From: a virus
Reading direction: 5' to 3' (one strand)
Length of the DNA stretch: 55,323 nucleotides
Virus record (IMG/VR): IMGVR_UViG_3300028800_000113
Span: 1-55,323 of that record
Shown: in pieces, positions 43,936 to 52,099 of the stretch
How positions within the stretch are numbered: position 1 is the stretch's first letter
Layout of the letters: every line of letters begins with the position of its first letter
The notes under the pieces: model-generated
What the model was told of the DNA's origin: nothing
The model's database searches: none
The model's input: only the letters and a program-made list of their open reading frames with translations
Translations under genes and position numbers: made by a program

Positions 43936-44087
43936 CACCGAGAAAATGGACCAAACGCGAGGACGACAACCTTCGTTGGTGGTTTCCTCGCGGGGGCTTT
44001 GAGGCCTGCGTGTCGCACAACAAGAAGCGAACTGGAACAGCGATTTACAATCGACTCCGGTTGCTTGGCCTAGTTTGTCGTCGCTGA
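43917..44087 (+). CDS. Myb/SANT-like DNA-binding protein (56 aa)
   Basis: APRKWTKREDDNLRWWFPRG then SHNKKRTGTAIYNRLRLLGL has the W-x-x-x-E-D-x-x-L start and basic recognition helix of a short Myb/SANT or GcrA-like domain. Likely a transcription factor. Confidence 0.68.
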   Translation: MGIKFVAPRKWTKREDDNLRWWFPRGGFEACVSHNKKRTGTAIYNRLRLLGLVCRR

Positions 44088-44112
44088 GCTGCCATTAAGA
44101 CAGGAGGCGGAG

Positions 44113-44322
44113 ATGACCGACTGCACCACATGCAAGCACAATACCTACGGCGACAATCCCGACAAGCGGTGGGTCGATTGCTGCCACCCGAAGACGCTGG
44201 CGAAGAAGCCGCGTCCTGAGCCTGGCGAGCCGGTCTGGGTAAATCTGATGACGGCTGACATGCTCGCTCAGCAGGTGCGGGCAATGAACTTGGGCGAGTG
44301 CCCCACATACGAGGTGGCGTGA
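44113..44322 (+). CDS. Small Cys-rich protein (69 aa)
   Basis: AGGAGG site. TDCTTCKHNTYGDNPDKRWV then DCCHPKTLAKK: a CxxC plus CC arrangement typical of small zinc-binding phage proteins. C-terminal LAQQVRAMNLGECPTYEVA. Function unknown. Confidence 0.75.
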   Translation: MTDCTTCKHNTYGDNPDKRWVDCCHPKTLAKKPRPEPGEPVWVNLMTADMLAQQVRAMNLGECPTYEVA

Positions 44323-44409
44323 GTACTTGGTTCAGCGCGTGACAACCACGTACCGGCCTACGCTGCCACGCCGGAAGCAAGTGGCAGCATCATTCGGAGC
44401 TAGAACCCG

Positions 44410-44559
44410 ATGAGCGCAGAAGCTGTAAAGCAGATGATCGACAAGGCGGCGAAAGCCGACAAGTCGGAGGATGCCCTGAGATTTTCTCAGGCTGCGTGTA
44501 ATGCCGCCAATGCGATGTGCGCGCTGGCCAGCGAGAAGACGATCAAGCCGAACGAGTGA
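44410..44559 (+). CDS. Small helical protein (49 aa)
   Basis: MSAEAVKQMIDKAAKADKSE then DALRFSQAACNAANAMCALA. The pattern looks like a conserved phage peptide (short helix-turn-helix pair, Ala-rich). No clear ribosome-binding site. Function unknown. Confidence 0.65.
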   Translation: MSAEAVKQMIDKAAKADKSEDALRFSQAACNAANAMCALASEKTIKPNE

Positions 44560-44659
44560 TCTTCTGCCGCTCTCGGAAACGGGGGCGGCAGCCACACGCT
44601 TGTCGTGTCGGCAACGCGGAGGTCGAAATATGCCGACGAAGCTAGAGTGGAATTGAGAA

Positions 44660-44758
44660 ATGTCGTGGTGGGAACTTTATAGGTACTGCGACGGCTTCTT
44701 CGGCTGGCAGTGGTACTTGGTCTTGGTTTGCAACGAACGCGGCGATCCCATCGCCTGA
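44660..44758 (+). CDS. Tiny aromatic protein (32 aa)
   Basis: MSWWELYRYCDGFFGWQWYL then VLVCNERGDPIA: aromatic, partly hydrophobic. Weak ribosome-binding site. Possibly a real membrane-associated peptide. Confidence 0.5.
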   Translation: MSWWELYRYCDGFFGWQWYLVLVCNERGDPIA

Positions 44759-44780
44759 ACACACGCTTAATGGGTAGAGA

Positions 44781-45017
44781 ATGAACATGAAGCCCGCAGA
44801 ATTTCCGAACGAACTGACCCAAGCAGCCTTTCGCGAAAACGAGTTGCTGGCCCGTATCGAGCGCCTGACGGCAGAGAACGAGAAACTTAGCGCGGCGCTG
44901 AAGCCGTTTGCAGATGCCGTCTATAATGACAACGGCGACATGACCATCACGCCGTGCGACAGGCAATTCTATGTGAAGGCGTATTTCACGCGCCGCACGC
45001 TTAAGGCCGCCCCATGA
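44781..45017 (+). CDS. Coiled-coil protein (78 aa)
   Basis: FRENELLARIERLTAENEKL forms a leucine-zipper-like coiled coil, followed by AVYNDNGDMTITPCDRQFY. ATGA overlap with the next gene. Function unknown. Confidence 0.74.
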   Translation: MNMKPAEFPNELTQAAFRENELLARIERLTAENEKLSAALKPFADAVYNDNGDMTITPCDRQFYVKAYFTRRTLKAAP

Positions 45018-45265
45018 CCCCCGCCGAACGCCTCCGCGCCGCGATCCACATGGAGAGCGCAGCCATCGCACCGCAGACCTCCCCGCTCCTTGAGGCGGCT
45101 AAGGAGGTGCTTGCGGAGAATGAGAAGATGCGCTTATTCCTTGGCGAGATCGCGGCGATGGGTCCGGCAGACGAAGAATGGGATGCCGACACACTTGCGG
45201 GGGCAGTCGCCGTGGCAAAGCGCGGGTTGGCGGTTCATCAGCAGTTAACACCGGAGAAGGAATAG
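45014..45265 (+). CDS. Helical protein, paralogue of the 1501 gene (83 aa)
   Basis: TPAERLRAAIHMESAAIAPQ matches the minus-strand gene at 1501 (RLRAAIHPESAAIAPQ). The C-terminal part here (EVLAENEKMRLFLGEIAAMG) is a different coiled coil. The shared module is therefore combined with different partners. Function unknown. Confidence 0.74.
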   Translation: MTPAERLRAAIHMESAAIAPQTSPLLEAAKEVLAENEKMRLFLGEIAAMGPADEEWDADTLAGAVAVAKRGLAVHQQLTPEKE

Positions 45266-45270
45266 GCCAG

Positions 45271-45486
45271 ATGCTCGACGCGACGGAGAAAGCCGAGATT
45301 GAAATGCTGCGCGACATCAAAGCGACGCATGGCGGGTGGCGGCCGTGGAACGGATTTGCCGGTCGAGCGGAGCGCCTTGCCGCCCGTGGGCTGATCGTCA
45401 AGGCCGGCATTACGGCAATGCCACCGCACGTCTGCTATGTCATCACCGAAGCCGGTGAAAAAGCCTTGGCCGAGATAGCGGGCTAG
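45271..45486 (+). CDS. Winged-helix-like small protein (71 aa)
   Basis: LDATEKAEIEMLRDIKATHG, AERLAARGLIVKAGI and HVCYVITEAGEKALAEIAG give a helix-helix-wing pattern ending ITEAGEKAL, as in winged-helix proteins. Last gene of the rightward operon, convergent with the primase gene 25 nt away. Confidence 0.72.
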   Translation: MLDATEKAEIEMLRDIKATHGGWRPWNGFAGRAERLAARGLIVKAGITAMPPHVCYVITEAGEKALAEIAG

Positions 45487-45511
45487 CCCGCAAGGTTTTC
45501 ATCACAACAAC

Positions 45512-48106
45512 CTACCCCGCCACCCTGATCTCCACGCGCGTCCGGCCGTTCGCATCCCGCCCCACCATGTAGCGCACGGCGCCCTTGGTCGTGCCGAGAT
45601 CCGGCCCGCGATACCAAACGCGCTTTTTCTTTCCCTCGACATACGCGGTCATCGGCCGGAATCCTAGGCGCTTCATATAGACGCCGTGGGTATTGGTGCG
45701 CAGGTTCGACCACGAGCACGCATCGACCAGGTCCGACGCGGTGACGAACGCGAGTCCCTCGCCACTGAACCATTCCGCGAACTTGATCTCGATGTCCGAC
45801 TCGCCGCGCGCCGCTTCCTGGTGCTCGGCGGCAATGCCCCAAACCGACGCAGGCAGGTCGAACGACACGCCAGCGGTGTGGAGCGCGGCAGCCTCGCCGA
45901 CGATCTGGCCAATGTTCGCGGACAGCCATTCAAGGTCGATCGCACTGTGAACTGCGACGGGCAGGAACCGGCGGTTGCCGGTGGGGTCCGTCAACGGCTC
46001 GTCGCCGTTCACCGTGCCGATGAAGATATTGCGCCGCGGGCGCGACGTGACGGCGCGAGCGTAAGCCGTGCGCCCTTCGTCGACTTGGCGGCTGACCATC
46101 GCCTTGACGACGTTGGCGTTGACGGAGCCGCGCATGCCCATTTCGCCAATCTCGGCGACGGTCTTGCCGGCGAGCGCCAGGACCAACTCTTTCGATTCTG
46201 CGCCGAGCAACACAGTGTCGGTGAACCAAGGGCTGGAGCGGGACAGAATGGTGGCAAGGGGCGTCACACCAAGGTCGGCGATGACCGCGGCCATTGTCGA
46301 CTTGCCGGGGCCTTGCGGGCCGTGGAATACGGCCATCGTATCGTGCTTGGCGCCGGGTTCGCGCGCCCTGCGCACAAGGCCGCCCAGGATGTTGCGCGAC
46401 ACAGCTTGGTGATACGGGTCGCATTCGGTGTGGCAGGCGTGGGAAAGCCAAGTCGAGAGGCGCGGCTTGCGGTCCCAAGCGCGTTCGAGTTCGGTAAGGC
46501 GGTCCAGCACAGGGTCAACCGAATTCGCCACGGCCAGCGATATTAAGCTCTCCCAAAAGAACTCTTTCGCAGGCGTGAATCGCGTCTTGGTCCGGTTGGC
46601 GCGCGTGCGCAGACGGGCGATGATGAGGTCGTCGACATAGGTCCAGTCCGGAAAGCGCAGGTCATCAATGCCGCCCTGAATTTCCATTCGCTCCAGCCAC
46701 GCGTTGTAGCGGATCGAGATGTTCAGGATATTGAGCAGGACGGCGACGTTGTCGCTGTTCGTGTTTTCAATCTGCCCCTTGGCATCGTAAATCCAGTCGT
46801 CTTGCTTGACGAACGCGCGCTCGACCCGATCAGCATACGCCGCCGCGGTGGTTTTGATGCGCGAGTCGGGCAGGGTGCAGCCGAGCGTGCGAATGCGCCG
46901 GCAGACACAGTCGAACGTGTCCTGGTGAACCAGCGATAGCAAGGCAAGGGCGTCGGTGTAGCGGCTGCCCTTGAACGACTTGGGGCTTTCGGCCGCGGCG
47001 AGGATGCGCGCGACAGCTTCCTTCAAGGGGCGATAGAGGCCGTGACCAGAGGCGGCGTCGGGCAGGGTGGGGGAGTCGGGATCCGCTGGCCGGGACGGCA
47101 GGTCGCGCGTGCTGGTCAGAAACTCGTCGAGGATCGGCGCGGCGATGTCGGTCAAGGCTTGCTGACCCGCTACCATCGGCATTGCTTGCGAACCGGGAGG
47201 AAGCGAGGCGCCGGCCGCCGCGGCGAGCTGTGCAACCTCGTTGAACATGGCGGCGGAGGACTTACGCACCTGGCCACGCCAGCCGGCGGCGTGGGCGCGC
47301 GACATAATCGAGTTGATGGTCATGCAGCCGGGGGACGGCTCGGCGGCGAACGACTGCCACTTGCTGTGTTCAATGTCTGGCGTCACGGTCTCGTTATGCG
47401 TCAACCGCCAGAGTTCGAGACCGTCGTCGCCGAATTCCAGTTTCGCGGCCATACCGGCGCCGACCCATGCGGTATAGTCGGCGAACTCGTCGCGCTCGGC
47501 GAGCCACGTAAAGAGGGCGGCGACGTCCGTGGCGTCGCGCGTGCCGACGTTGGCAGCGGGCGTGGTCGTTGCGCGGCGGGCACAGTGGCGGAGCAGGGCC
47601 TCGGGTGCGGGATGGGGCGGCGCGTCGGACAGGAGTAGGTAGGGACGTCCGTCATGGTGCGACCCGGCGGCGACCGCGAAGCCATTGCCGGCGCGAATAT
47701 CCACGCAGCCAGCGGCCGGCGGCTGGCGCAGTTGGGTCGCGTCTGTGTCGACGGGGACCGCGAAATAGTCGTGCCATCCACCCGAGGCGGACTGGACGTG
47801 GGGTTGGTGCTTGGCGGGGTCGATGCCCCATTCGATAAAGAGGCGGCAGCGTTCCGCCCACGCGGCGTCGCGGCCGATTTTTTTAATATCCGTGTCGACG
47901 ATGATGAGCCGCGAAGGGCCGGCGACCACGCCGAAATTGCAGTTATGGTCGCGAGACCAGGCGGCCCATTGCTCTGGCGATGCACTGTGGTCGTGCGCGA
48001 AGGAGGCAACGATACCGGTCGGGTTCTTTGACCCGGCGGGAATCGGAAATAGGGCGCACTTGTGCGCGCCATAGTAGGTGAGGGCGGCTTGCGTGGCTGT
48101 GGTCAT
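45512..48106 (-). CDS. Bifunctional primase-polymerase / VirE-type helicase
   Basis: 864 aa. The N-terminal ~200 residues match Prim-Pol: LFPIPAGSKNPTG, NCNFGVVAGPSRLIIVDTDI and HVQSASGGWHDYF. From about residue 400 it matches the virulence-associated E helicase family: Walker A FHGPQGPGKST (about 594-602), IGEMGMRG and TGNRRFLPVAV. It primes and unwinds phage DNA. In the same minus-strand run as the methyltransferases (4-nt overlap). Confidence 0.9.
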   Translation of the reverse strand: MTTATQAALTYYGAHKCALFPIPAGSKNPTGIVASFAHDHSASPEQWAAWSRDHNCNFGVVAGPSRLIIVDTDIKKIGRDAAWAERCRLFIEWGIDPAKHQPHVQSASGGWHDYFAVPVDTDATQLRQPPAAGCVDIRAGNGFAVAAGSHHDGRPYLLLSDAPPHPAPEALLRHCARRATTTPAANVGTRDATDVAALFTWLAERDEFADYTAWVGAGMAAKLEFGDDGLELWRLTHNETVTPDIEHSKWQSFAAEPSPGCMTINSIMSRAHAAGWRGQVRKSSAAMFNEVAQLAAAAGASLPPGSQAMPMVAGQQALTDIAAPILDEFLTSTRDLPSRPADPDSPTLPDAASGHGLYRPLKEAVARILAAAESPKSFKGSRYTDALALLSLVHQDTFDCVCRRIRTLGCTLPDSRIKTTAAAYADRVERAFVKQDDWIYDAKGQIENTNSDNVAVLLNILNISIRYNAWLERMEIQGGIDDLRFPDWTYVDDLIIARLRTRANRTKTRFTPAKEFFWESLISLAVANSVDPVLDRLTELERAWDRKPRLSTWLSHACHTECDPYHQAVSRNILGGLVRRAREPGAKHDTMAVFHGPQGPGKSTMAAVIADLGVTPLATILSRSSPWFTDTVLLGAESKELVLALAGKTVAEIGEMGMRGSVNANVVKAMVSRQVDEGRTAYARAVTSRPRRNIFIGTVNGDEPLTDPTGNRRFLPVAVHSAIDLEWLSANIGQIVGEAAALHTAGVSFDLPASVWGIAAEHQEAARGESDIEIKFAEWFSGEGLAFVTASDLVDACSWSNLRTNTHGVYMKRLGFRPMTAYVEGKKKRVWYRGPDLGTTKGAVRYMVGRDANGRTRVEIRVAG

Positions 48107-48924
48107 GCGGCGAGCCGCGGCGGGGCTGGTACGTGCTGCACAAACGGGAGCGGCGAGACGGACGGCAATTTGACCAGTTCCCGTTTCGGAAATTCAGCGC
48201 ACACAATTTCCACGGTCGGCGAAACTCCGTGCCACCCGTCCTTGTGGTAGTCGCAGTCAACACCGCATCCGTTGGTCAATTCAACGCCCGTCTGTTTGAC
48301 AAAATCCAAATATTTGTCGTGTTTGCGCTCGGTAAAATGCTGCTTTCCGCTGAACTGAAACGGTGCTGACATCTGCGGAATGATGAAAACCCCGTAGTCC
48401 GCCAGGTCGGCGGCGATATCGATGACATGGTACTCGAACTCGGCGCCAGTGAATTGCGGTCCTTTGCGCCCGTTCCGCGCCGTCGAACCAAACGGCGGAT
48501 TGGAAATTGCGACGTCAAACCGTCCGAGAATCAGGGCGGGGACGTCAAATACGTCGGCACAAATCCACGTTGCTTCCGGCAGAATCTTCCGCCCCACTGC
48601 GATATAGTCGGGATTCTTTTCGATGCAGACGATCGACGGCATTCGTTCGCCGAATCGGCAACGTGACCAGTGAGCAAAAGACAATGTGCCGATGCCGGCG
48701 CATAAATCGATGATGCGGTGCCCACAGACGTCGATCGCAAAGTCACCAGCCAACCCAGGCGGCGTAAAGAATGCACCGGCAGTGCTGTTGATGTGGGTCG
48801 CGGATTCTTGCCAGTTCTCGATAACGAACCAGCGTTCGTCGATGGTGAGGCTGTCTTTTGTCAGAACGTCGCACGCTTGCTGATGTGCCTTGGCGGCGGC
48901 TTTGCTTAGTTTTGCCACTACCAC
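48103..48924 (-). CDS. N6-adenine DNA methyltransferase
   Basis: 273 aa. FFTPPGLAGDF, motif I IDLCAGIGTLSFA, IVCIEKNPDY and the catalytic NPPFG in DVAISNPPFGSTA define a gamma-like adenine methyltransferase with no obvious large target-recognition domain. Likely protects phage DNA from restriction. First of three methyltransferases in a row when read from the primase side. Confidence 0.87.
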   Translation of the reverse strand: MVVAKLSKAAAKAHQQACDVLTKDSLTIDERWFVIENWQESATHINSTAGAFFTPPGLAGDFAIDVCGHRIIDLCAGIGTLSFAHWSRCRFGERMPSIVCIEKNPDYIAVGRKILPEATWICADVFDVPALILGRFDVAISNPPFGSTARNGRKGPQFTGAEFEYHVIDIAADLADYGVFIIPQMSAPFQFSGKQHFTERKHDKYLDFVKQTGVELTNGCGVDCDYHKDGWHGVSPTVEIVCAEFPKRELVKLPSVSPLPFVQHVPAPPRLAA

Positions 48925-49187
48925 ACATCCTCACTGAACAGCCACTTGCTTTGCATGGCCCCCACCACCAACTGCCCCGCCTGTTCCGCTACTCGCCTCC
49001 CTTCCTCCCGCGTCACAAACCGCCCCGCACTTGTCAGGAAGCCGGGCACCGCAAGCGTCGCCACGGGCAAGTGGCAGTGCCGCTTGGGCCTGGGTAGGGA
49101 AACGATGCGGCCCGAGGGGAGGCGGTGGGCGACGCACTCAATACGTTCGATAGACGCGTCCGATTCGGGATTGGTCCTGGCGGTCAT
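48918..49187 (-). CDS. Conserved phage protein (89 aa)
   Basis: ATG 49187 overlaps the upstream methyltransferase stop. VAHRLPSGRIVSLPRPKRHC, VPGFLTSAGRFVTREEGRRV and EQAGQLVVGAMQSKWLFSED match a phage family with the pattern PxPxRHxxx ... GFL...GRFVxRxEaxxiAxxAGQ. Function unknown. Lies between two methyltransferases. Confidence 0.76.
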   Translation of the reverse strand: MTARTNPESDASIERIECVAHRLPSGRIVSLPRPKRHCHLPVATLAVPGFLTSAGRFVTREEGRRVAEQAGQLVVGAMQSKWLFSEDVW

Positions 49188-49741
49188 TGCTTTGACGGCT
49201 CGCGTAGCAGTTCGTACTTGGTGACGGATGCGCTGCGCGGTCCCCAAACAGTCCAGATGCAATTGAAGTAGGGCGAGCCGGATCCGGTGAAGTCGGGACG
49301 AAAGCACATCGCATAGACCGCTTCCGGCACGCGGCGATTCCAGAGCGGGACGCGGCGCGCGGCGTGCCACAAGTTCGAGTTCAGCAGCATCGCGATAAAC
49401 GGGACGTCCAGGTCCAGCGCGTGCTCGATGAACCGCGTCACCAGTTTGCCGAAAGGCGGGTTGGTGATGATGGCCTGCGCGCGGGATTGCGTGGTGGCGA
49501 GAAAATCCACGCCGCCTTCGCCATAACCGCGGTCAATCAAATCGGTGCCGATGACGCGATAGCCGGCGCGGGTGAGGGGCGTGGCAATTCCGCCATCGCC
49601 ACACGCAGGCTCCCAAATCTGTGCCGGGAATTGGCGAATCTTCGGAATGAGCGCCAGCGTCGGCTCGGGCGGAGTCGGATAGAAGTCGTGCGCGCGCCGC
49701 TCGCCGCCGTTGTTTGCGGCTAGGAGGATGCCGTGGGTCAT
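49184..49741 (-). CDS. DNA methyltransferase-like protein
   Basis: 185 aa. RAHDFYPTPPEPTLAL, IWEPACGDGGIATPL and AIITNPPFGKLVTRF are the SAM-binding and catalytic motifs of N6-adenine methyltransferases of the DFYPTPP type. Compact with no target domain. ATGA overlaps at both ends. Confidence 0.86.
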   Translation of the reverse strand: MTHGILLAANNGGERRAHDFYPTPPEPTLALIPKIRQFPAQIWEPACGDGGIATPLTRAGYRVIGTDLIDRGYGEGGVDFLATTQSRAQAIITNPPFGKLVTRFIEHALDLDVPFIAMLLNSNLWHAARRVPLWNRRVPEAVYAMCFRPDFTGSGSPYFNCIWTVWGPRSASVTKYELLREPSKQ

Positions 49742-50487
49742 GCGGCGGCTCGACGTGGCTGTAGGACATCCGCCACCCGCTGCGCGGCGATCGTGAAGTA
49801 ACCAAAGTCGCGCTCGATCCCGATGGCGCGGCGGCCGGTGTTGAGTGCCGCAATGGCGGTGGTGCCACTGCCGATACAGTTGTCGAGGACCAGGGCGCCG
49901 GGGTGCGTGTAAGTGCGGATCAGATATTCAAAGAGCGCAACGGGCTTTTGGGTGGGGTGGATACCAGTCTCGCGTTTAAAGAACTGAATGCTACGAGGAT
50001 AACGAGTGCCGTCGTTCTGCGTCTGTATCTTGACCACATTGCCGGTTACGTCACCGCTGCTGCCTTTACCGCTGACGTAAGGTTTGCCGACGGTCATTTG
50101 CGGGTTGTAAGTCGGCGTCTCGCGATAAAATACGCAGGCGTCCTCGTGAACCTTCAGCGGCTGTTTCTTTGCGAGTAAAAAGTTGACGCCCTGTTCTTTT
50201 TCCCACACCCACGAATATCGGAATTCGCCGAGGTTCGAATGGATGAGCGCCGTGGTAAACGGCTGGCTCGCAGTGAGCACGATCGCTGCATTCGGCTTCG
50301 CAATGCGTCGGTACTGCGCCCACAGCGGCTCAAACGGGATGACCGAATCCCAAGCGCACGCAGTCGTTCCATACGGCAAGTCACAAAGAATCATATCCAC
50401 GGACGCGGATGGCAGCGTGGCCATCACGTCGAGGCAGTCGCCTTGGATTAGCTTGACGGTGGGGGAGGGTGACTTTGCCAACTGCAT
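49738..50487 (-). CDS. Site-specific DNA methyltransferase (beta class, N4-C/N6-A)
   Basis: 249 aa. KLIQGDCLDVMATLPSASVD, catalytic ILCDLPYGTT, HPTQKPVALFEYLI and motif I VLDNCIGSGTTAIAALNTG in the permuted order of beta-class enzymes. The DLPY variant replaces DPPY. First gene of the methyltransferase operon. The ATG lies 9 nt after the -10, so the leader is at most 2-3 nt. Confidence 0.9.
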   Translation of the reverse strand: MQLAKSPSPTVKLIQGDCLDVMATLPSASVDMILCDLPYGTTACAWDSVIPFEPLWAQYRRIAKPNAAIVLTASQPFTTALIHSNLGEFRYSWVWEKEQGVNFLLAKKQPLKVHEDACVFYRETPTYNPQMTVGKPYVSGKGSSGDVTGNVVKIQTQNDGTRYPRSIQFFKRETGIHPTQKPVALFEYLIRTYTHPGALVLDNCIGSGTTAIAALNTGRRAIGIERDFGYFTIAAQRVADVLQPRRAAA

Positions 50488-50496
50488 CGTCAGCGC

Positions 50497-50525
50497 ACAA
50501 TACCGCGCTAACGGTGTATTGTCAA
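50497..50525 (-). promoter_or_regulatory. Methyltransferase operon promoter, TTGACA-N17-TATTGT
   Basis: Minus strand -35 TTGACA (50525-50520), spacer ATACACCG... (17 nt), -10 TATTGT (50502-50497). Near-leaderless start for 49738-50487; it also serves the downstream primase. Confidence 0.87.
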
Positions 50526-50543
50526 CCTAACCGCAAAGTGAAA

Positions 50544-50572
50544 GGGGCGGCCCTATATCTAGTAGCCGCCCC
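50544..50572. terminator. Bidirectional terminator
   Basis: GGGGCGGC (50544-50551) pairs with GCCGCCCC (50565-50572), 13-nt loop. It is followed by TTTCACTTT in the minus direction and CGTTTTAG in the plus direction. It ends the 50577 gene just before the next promoter. Confidence 0.82.
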
Positions 50573-50576
50573 CGTT

Positions 50577-51098
50577 TTAGGTCAATTCCTTGCGGATCGC
50601 TTTGATTACCTCGTCGGAAATCTTGACCCCCTGCTCGCGCAGTTTGGTTACGACTGTATCGATATAGCTGGTGGGGTGCCAACTCAGGCCATCCCGCTCC
50701 AGCTCTTTACTGAGCCTGGCATGGAGACCTTCGCGCACATCATAGCCGCGATCGGCTATGCCCTGTACGATTCGCGTAAGGTGCCGGGCCTGCTCGATCG
50801 TCGTGTCGGGATATTGGCCTACTGTGATGTTAGGGCGCGACGCTTCCAGTCTATATGTGGCGCTGAACGCCACTTCGCCGCTCGGATAGAGGATTGTCCG
50901 AAGGCCCGATTGGCGGTCATCGCCGATGTTGTAGCGTTTGCCGTTTCTCTTGGCTAATGCCGACATCTTCTCGATCAATTCTTTCGTGACCTTGCTCGGC
51001 CCGCTTGGCGGCGGAGGCGGAGGCGGCGATTTCTTACGACGTTTAACCCGGTAGATCATAGGTGCCCCATCGCTTGAGATATTCGATACGCAGTACAT
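50577..51098 (-). CDS. Orphan integrase arm-binding-like (DUF4102) protein
   Basis: 173 aa from ATG 51098 with GGAG ahead. After a seven-Pro linker, residues about 57-130 match the N-terminal arm-DNA-binding domain of tyrosine integrases: GDDRQSGLRTILYPSG, FSATYRLEASRPNITVGQYP and TIEQARHLTRIVQGIADRGY. The catalytic R-H-R-Y domain is absent. The C-terminus (YIDTVVTKLREQGVKISDEV) is unrelated. It may be a DNA-binding regulator or a remnant; the intact frame and ribosome-binding site argue for function. Confidence 0.78.
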   Translation of the reverse strand: MYCVSNISSDGAPMIYRVKRRKKSPPPPPPPSGPSKVTKELIEKMSALAKRNGKRYNIGDDRQSGLRTILYPSGEVAFSATYRLEASRPNITVGQYPDTTIEQARHLTRIVQGIADRGYDVREGLHARLSKELERDGLSWHPTSYIDTVVTKLREQGVKISDEVIKAIRKELT

Positions 51099-51168
51099 GA
51101 CGCACTCCTGTTGAAATGCCCGCATAAGGCATACTAATCGGTTCCTCTACTTTTCGTTCCGAACGTGG

Positions 51169-51196
51169 TTGACAATTCTCACGACAGGTGTATTGT
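51169..51196 (+). promoter_or_regulatory. Phage promoter, TTGACA-N16-TATTGT
   Basis: -35 TTGACA (51169-51174), 16-nt spacer ending AGGTG, -10 TATTGT (51191-51196). Starts the rightward early/replication operon at 51237. Confidence 0.88.
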
Positions 51197-51236
51197 TTTG
51201 CACACCGAATTCTCAACCTTCAGGAGCGCGGATAAT

Positions 51237-51866
51237 ATGCCGTTCGTTTTCACTGTCAACCCAAAATCCGTAGATATTACATACGAGGTCGACACCGTTA
51301 AGGAGGGTATGGACATCCTCAACAGCGAGGAAATGGTCGAAGCCCGTCGCCAGATCGGTTCAGAAGACGCCGAATCAACCCCCGCCGCGGACAATACCAC
51401 GGCGCCGCCGGCTGCGCCCGCCGCCGAGGCCCCCACGACCGCAAAGAAACGCGACCGTCCGGCCAAGAACCAGCCCGCCCCGGAAACTGCCACGGCTCCG
51501 CCGCCGGCTCCGATTCCGACTGCCGCCCCGACGCCGCCTGTGCCCCCGGTCCCGCCACTGGTCACGGCGCCCGCTGTCGACGATGGCTCGATCCCGCCGT
51601 TCCTGAAGCGTGACGGGGCGGCGGCTGTGCCTGCCCCTGTTGCCCCGCCGCCGGCGCCGTCCATCACACTCGGCCCCAAGATTCGCGCGCATATCGAGGC
51701 GCAGGCCGGTGACGATGCGACCAAGAAACAGTACCTCGACTGGCTCGCGTCGCCGGGCATCGGCCTGGTCATCCCAAACGTCAGTTGGGACGAGGCGATG
51801 GGCGTCCTGCAATACACGACCGACGCGCAGTGCGGCGGCGTGGCCAAGGCGCTCGGCGTTTCGTAG
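51237..51866 (+). CDS. Pro/Ala-rich early protein (209 aa)
   Basis: GGAG before the ATG. N-terminal MPFVFTVNPKSVDITYEVDT and a helix (LNSEEMVEARRQIG), then about 100 residues of Pro/Ala-rich linker, and a C-terminal domain (IRAHIEAQAGDDATKKQYLD, GLVIPNVSWDEAMGVLQYTT). Two folded ends joined by a flexible linker suggest a tether or scaffold for replication proteins. Family unknown. Confidence 0.76.
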   Translation: MPFVFTVNPKSVDITYEVDTVKEGMDILNSEEMVEARRQIGSEDAESTPAADNTTAPPAAPAAEAPTTAKKRDRPAKNQPAPETATAPPPAPIPTAAPTPPVPPVPPLVTAPAVDDGSIPPFLKRDGAAAVPAPVAPPPAPSITLGPKIRAHIEAQAGDDATKKQYLDWLASPGIGLVIPNVSWDEAMGVLQYTTDAQCGGVAKALGVS

Positions 51867-51894
51867 TTGACAGTGCGCGTGTAGGGTGTAGTGT
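51867..51894 (+). promoter_or_regulatory. Phage promoter, TTGACA-N16-TAGTGT
   Basis: -35 TTGACA (51867-51872) starts right after the TAG of the Pro-rich gene; spacer GTGCGCGT...GGTG (16 nt); -10 TAGTGT (51889-51894). Precedes the 51944 gene. Confidence 0.78.
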
Positions 51895-51943
51895 AAGCGG
51901 GTCGCCTCGGTGGGGCGGCCCGTAGCACTAGAGGAGAGGCGCA

Positions 51944-52099
51944 ATGCCAACGTACACTGCGAAGCCGCCGACCGAGCAGCAAAAGGCGCAATGTCAGTTA
52001 TGCCGCGACGGATGGGCGCGCGTTACGTCATCGCAAGGCGGTCACGCTTTCCACGAACTGCCCGAGCCAGCCGGATCATTTCGGTGCGAGGTGCAGTGA
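51944..52099 (+). CDS. Small zinc-binding-like protein (51 aa)
   Basis: GAGGAGA before the ATG. QKAQCQLCRDGWARVTSSQG, then HAFHELPEPAGSFRCEVQ: CxxC with later His and Cys suggests a single zinc site. TGATG overlap with the next gene. Function unknown. Confidence 0.72.
   Translation: MPTYTAKPPTEQQKAQCQLCRDGWARVTSSQGGHAFHELPEPAGSFRCEVQ

Larger units (their letters stand above)
42184..45268. repeat. 16-bp stop-plus-RBS cassette, two copies
   Basis: GGAGAAGGAATAGGCC at 42184-42199 and 45253-45268. In both places it encodes the last residues EKE and stop of one gene and supplies the ribosome-binding site of the next. Confidence 0.85.

Noticed and set aside
45686-46546. 286-codon plus-strand frame antisense to the primase
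   Set aside because: Arg/Gly-rich translation typical of an antisense shadow in high-GC DNA; the primase reading has clear motifs.
50577-51098. Functional integrase / lysogeny module
   Set aside because: Only the arm-binding-like domain is present; there is no catalytic domain, excisionase, repressor or visible attachment site.
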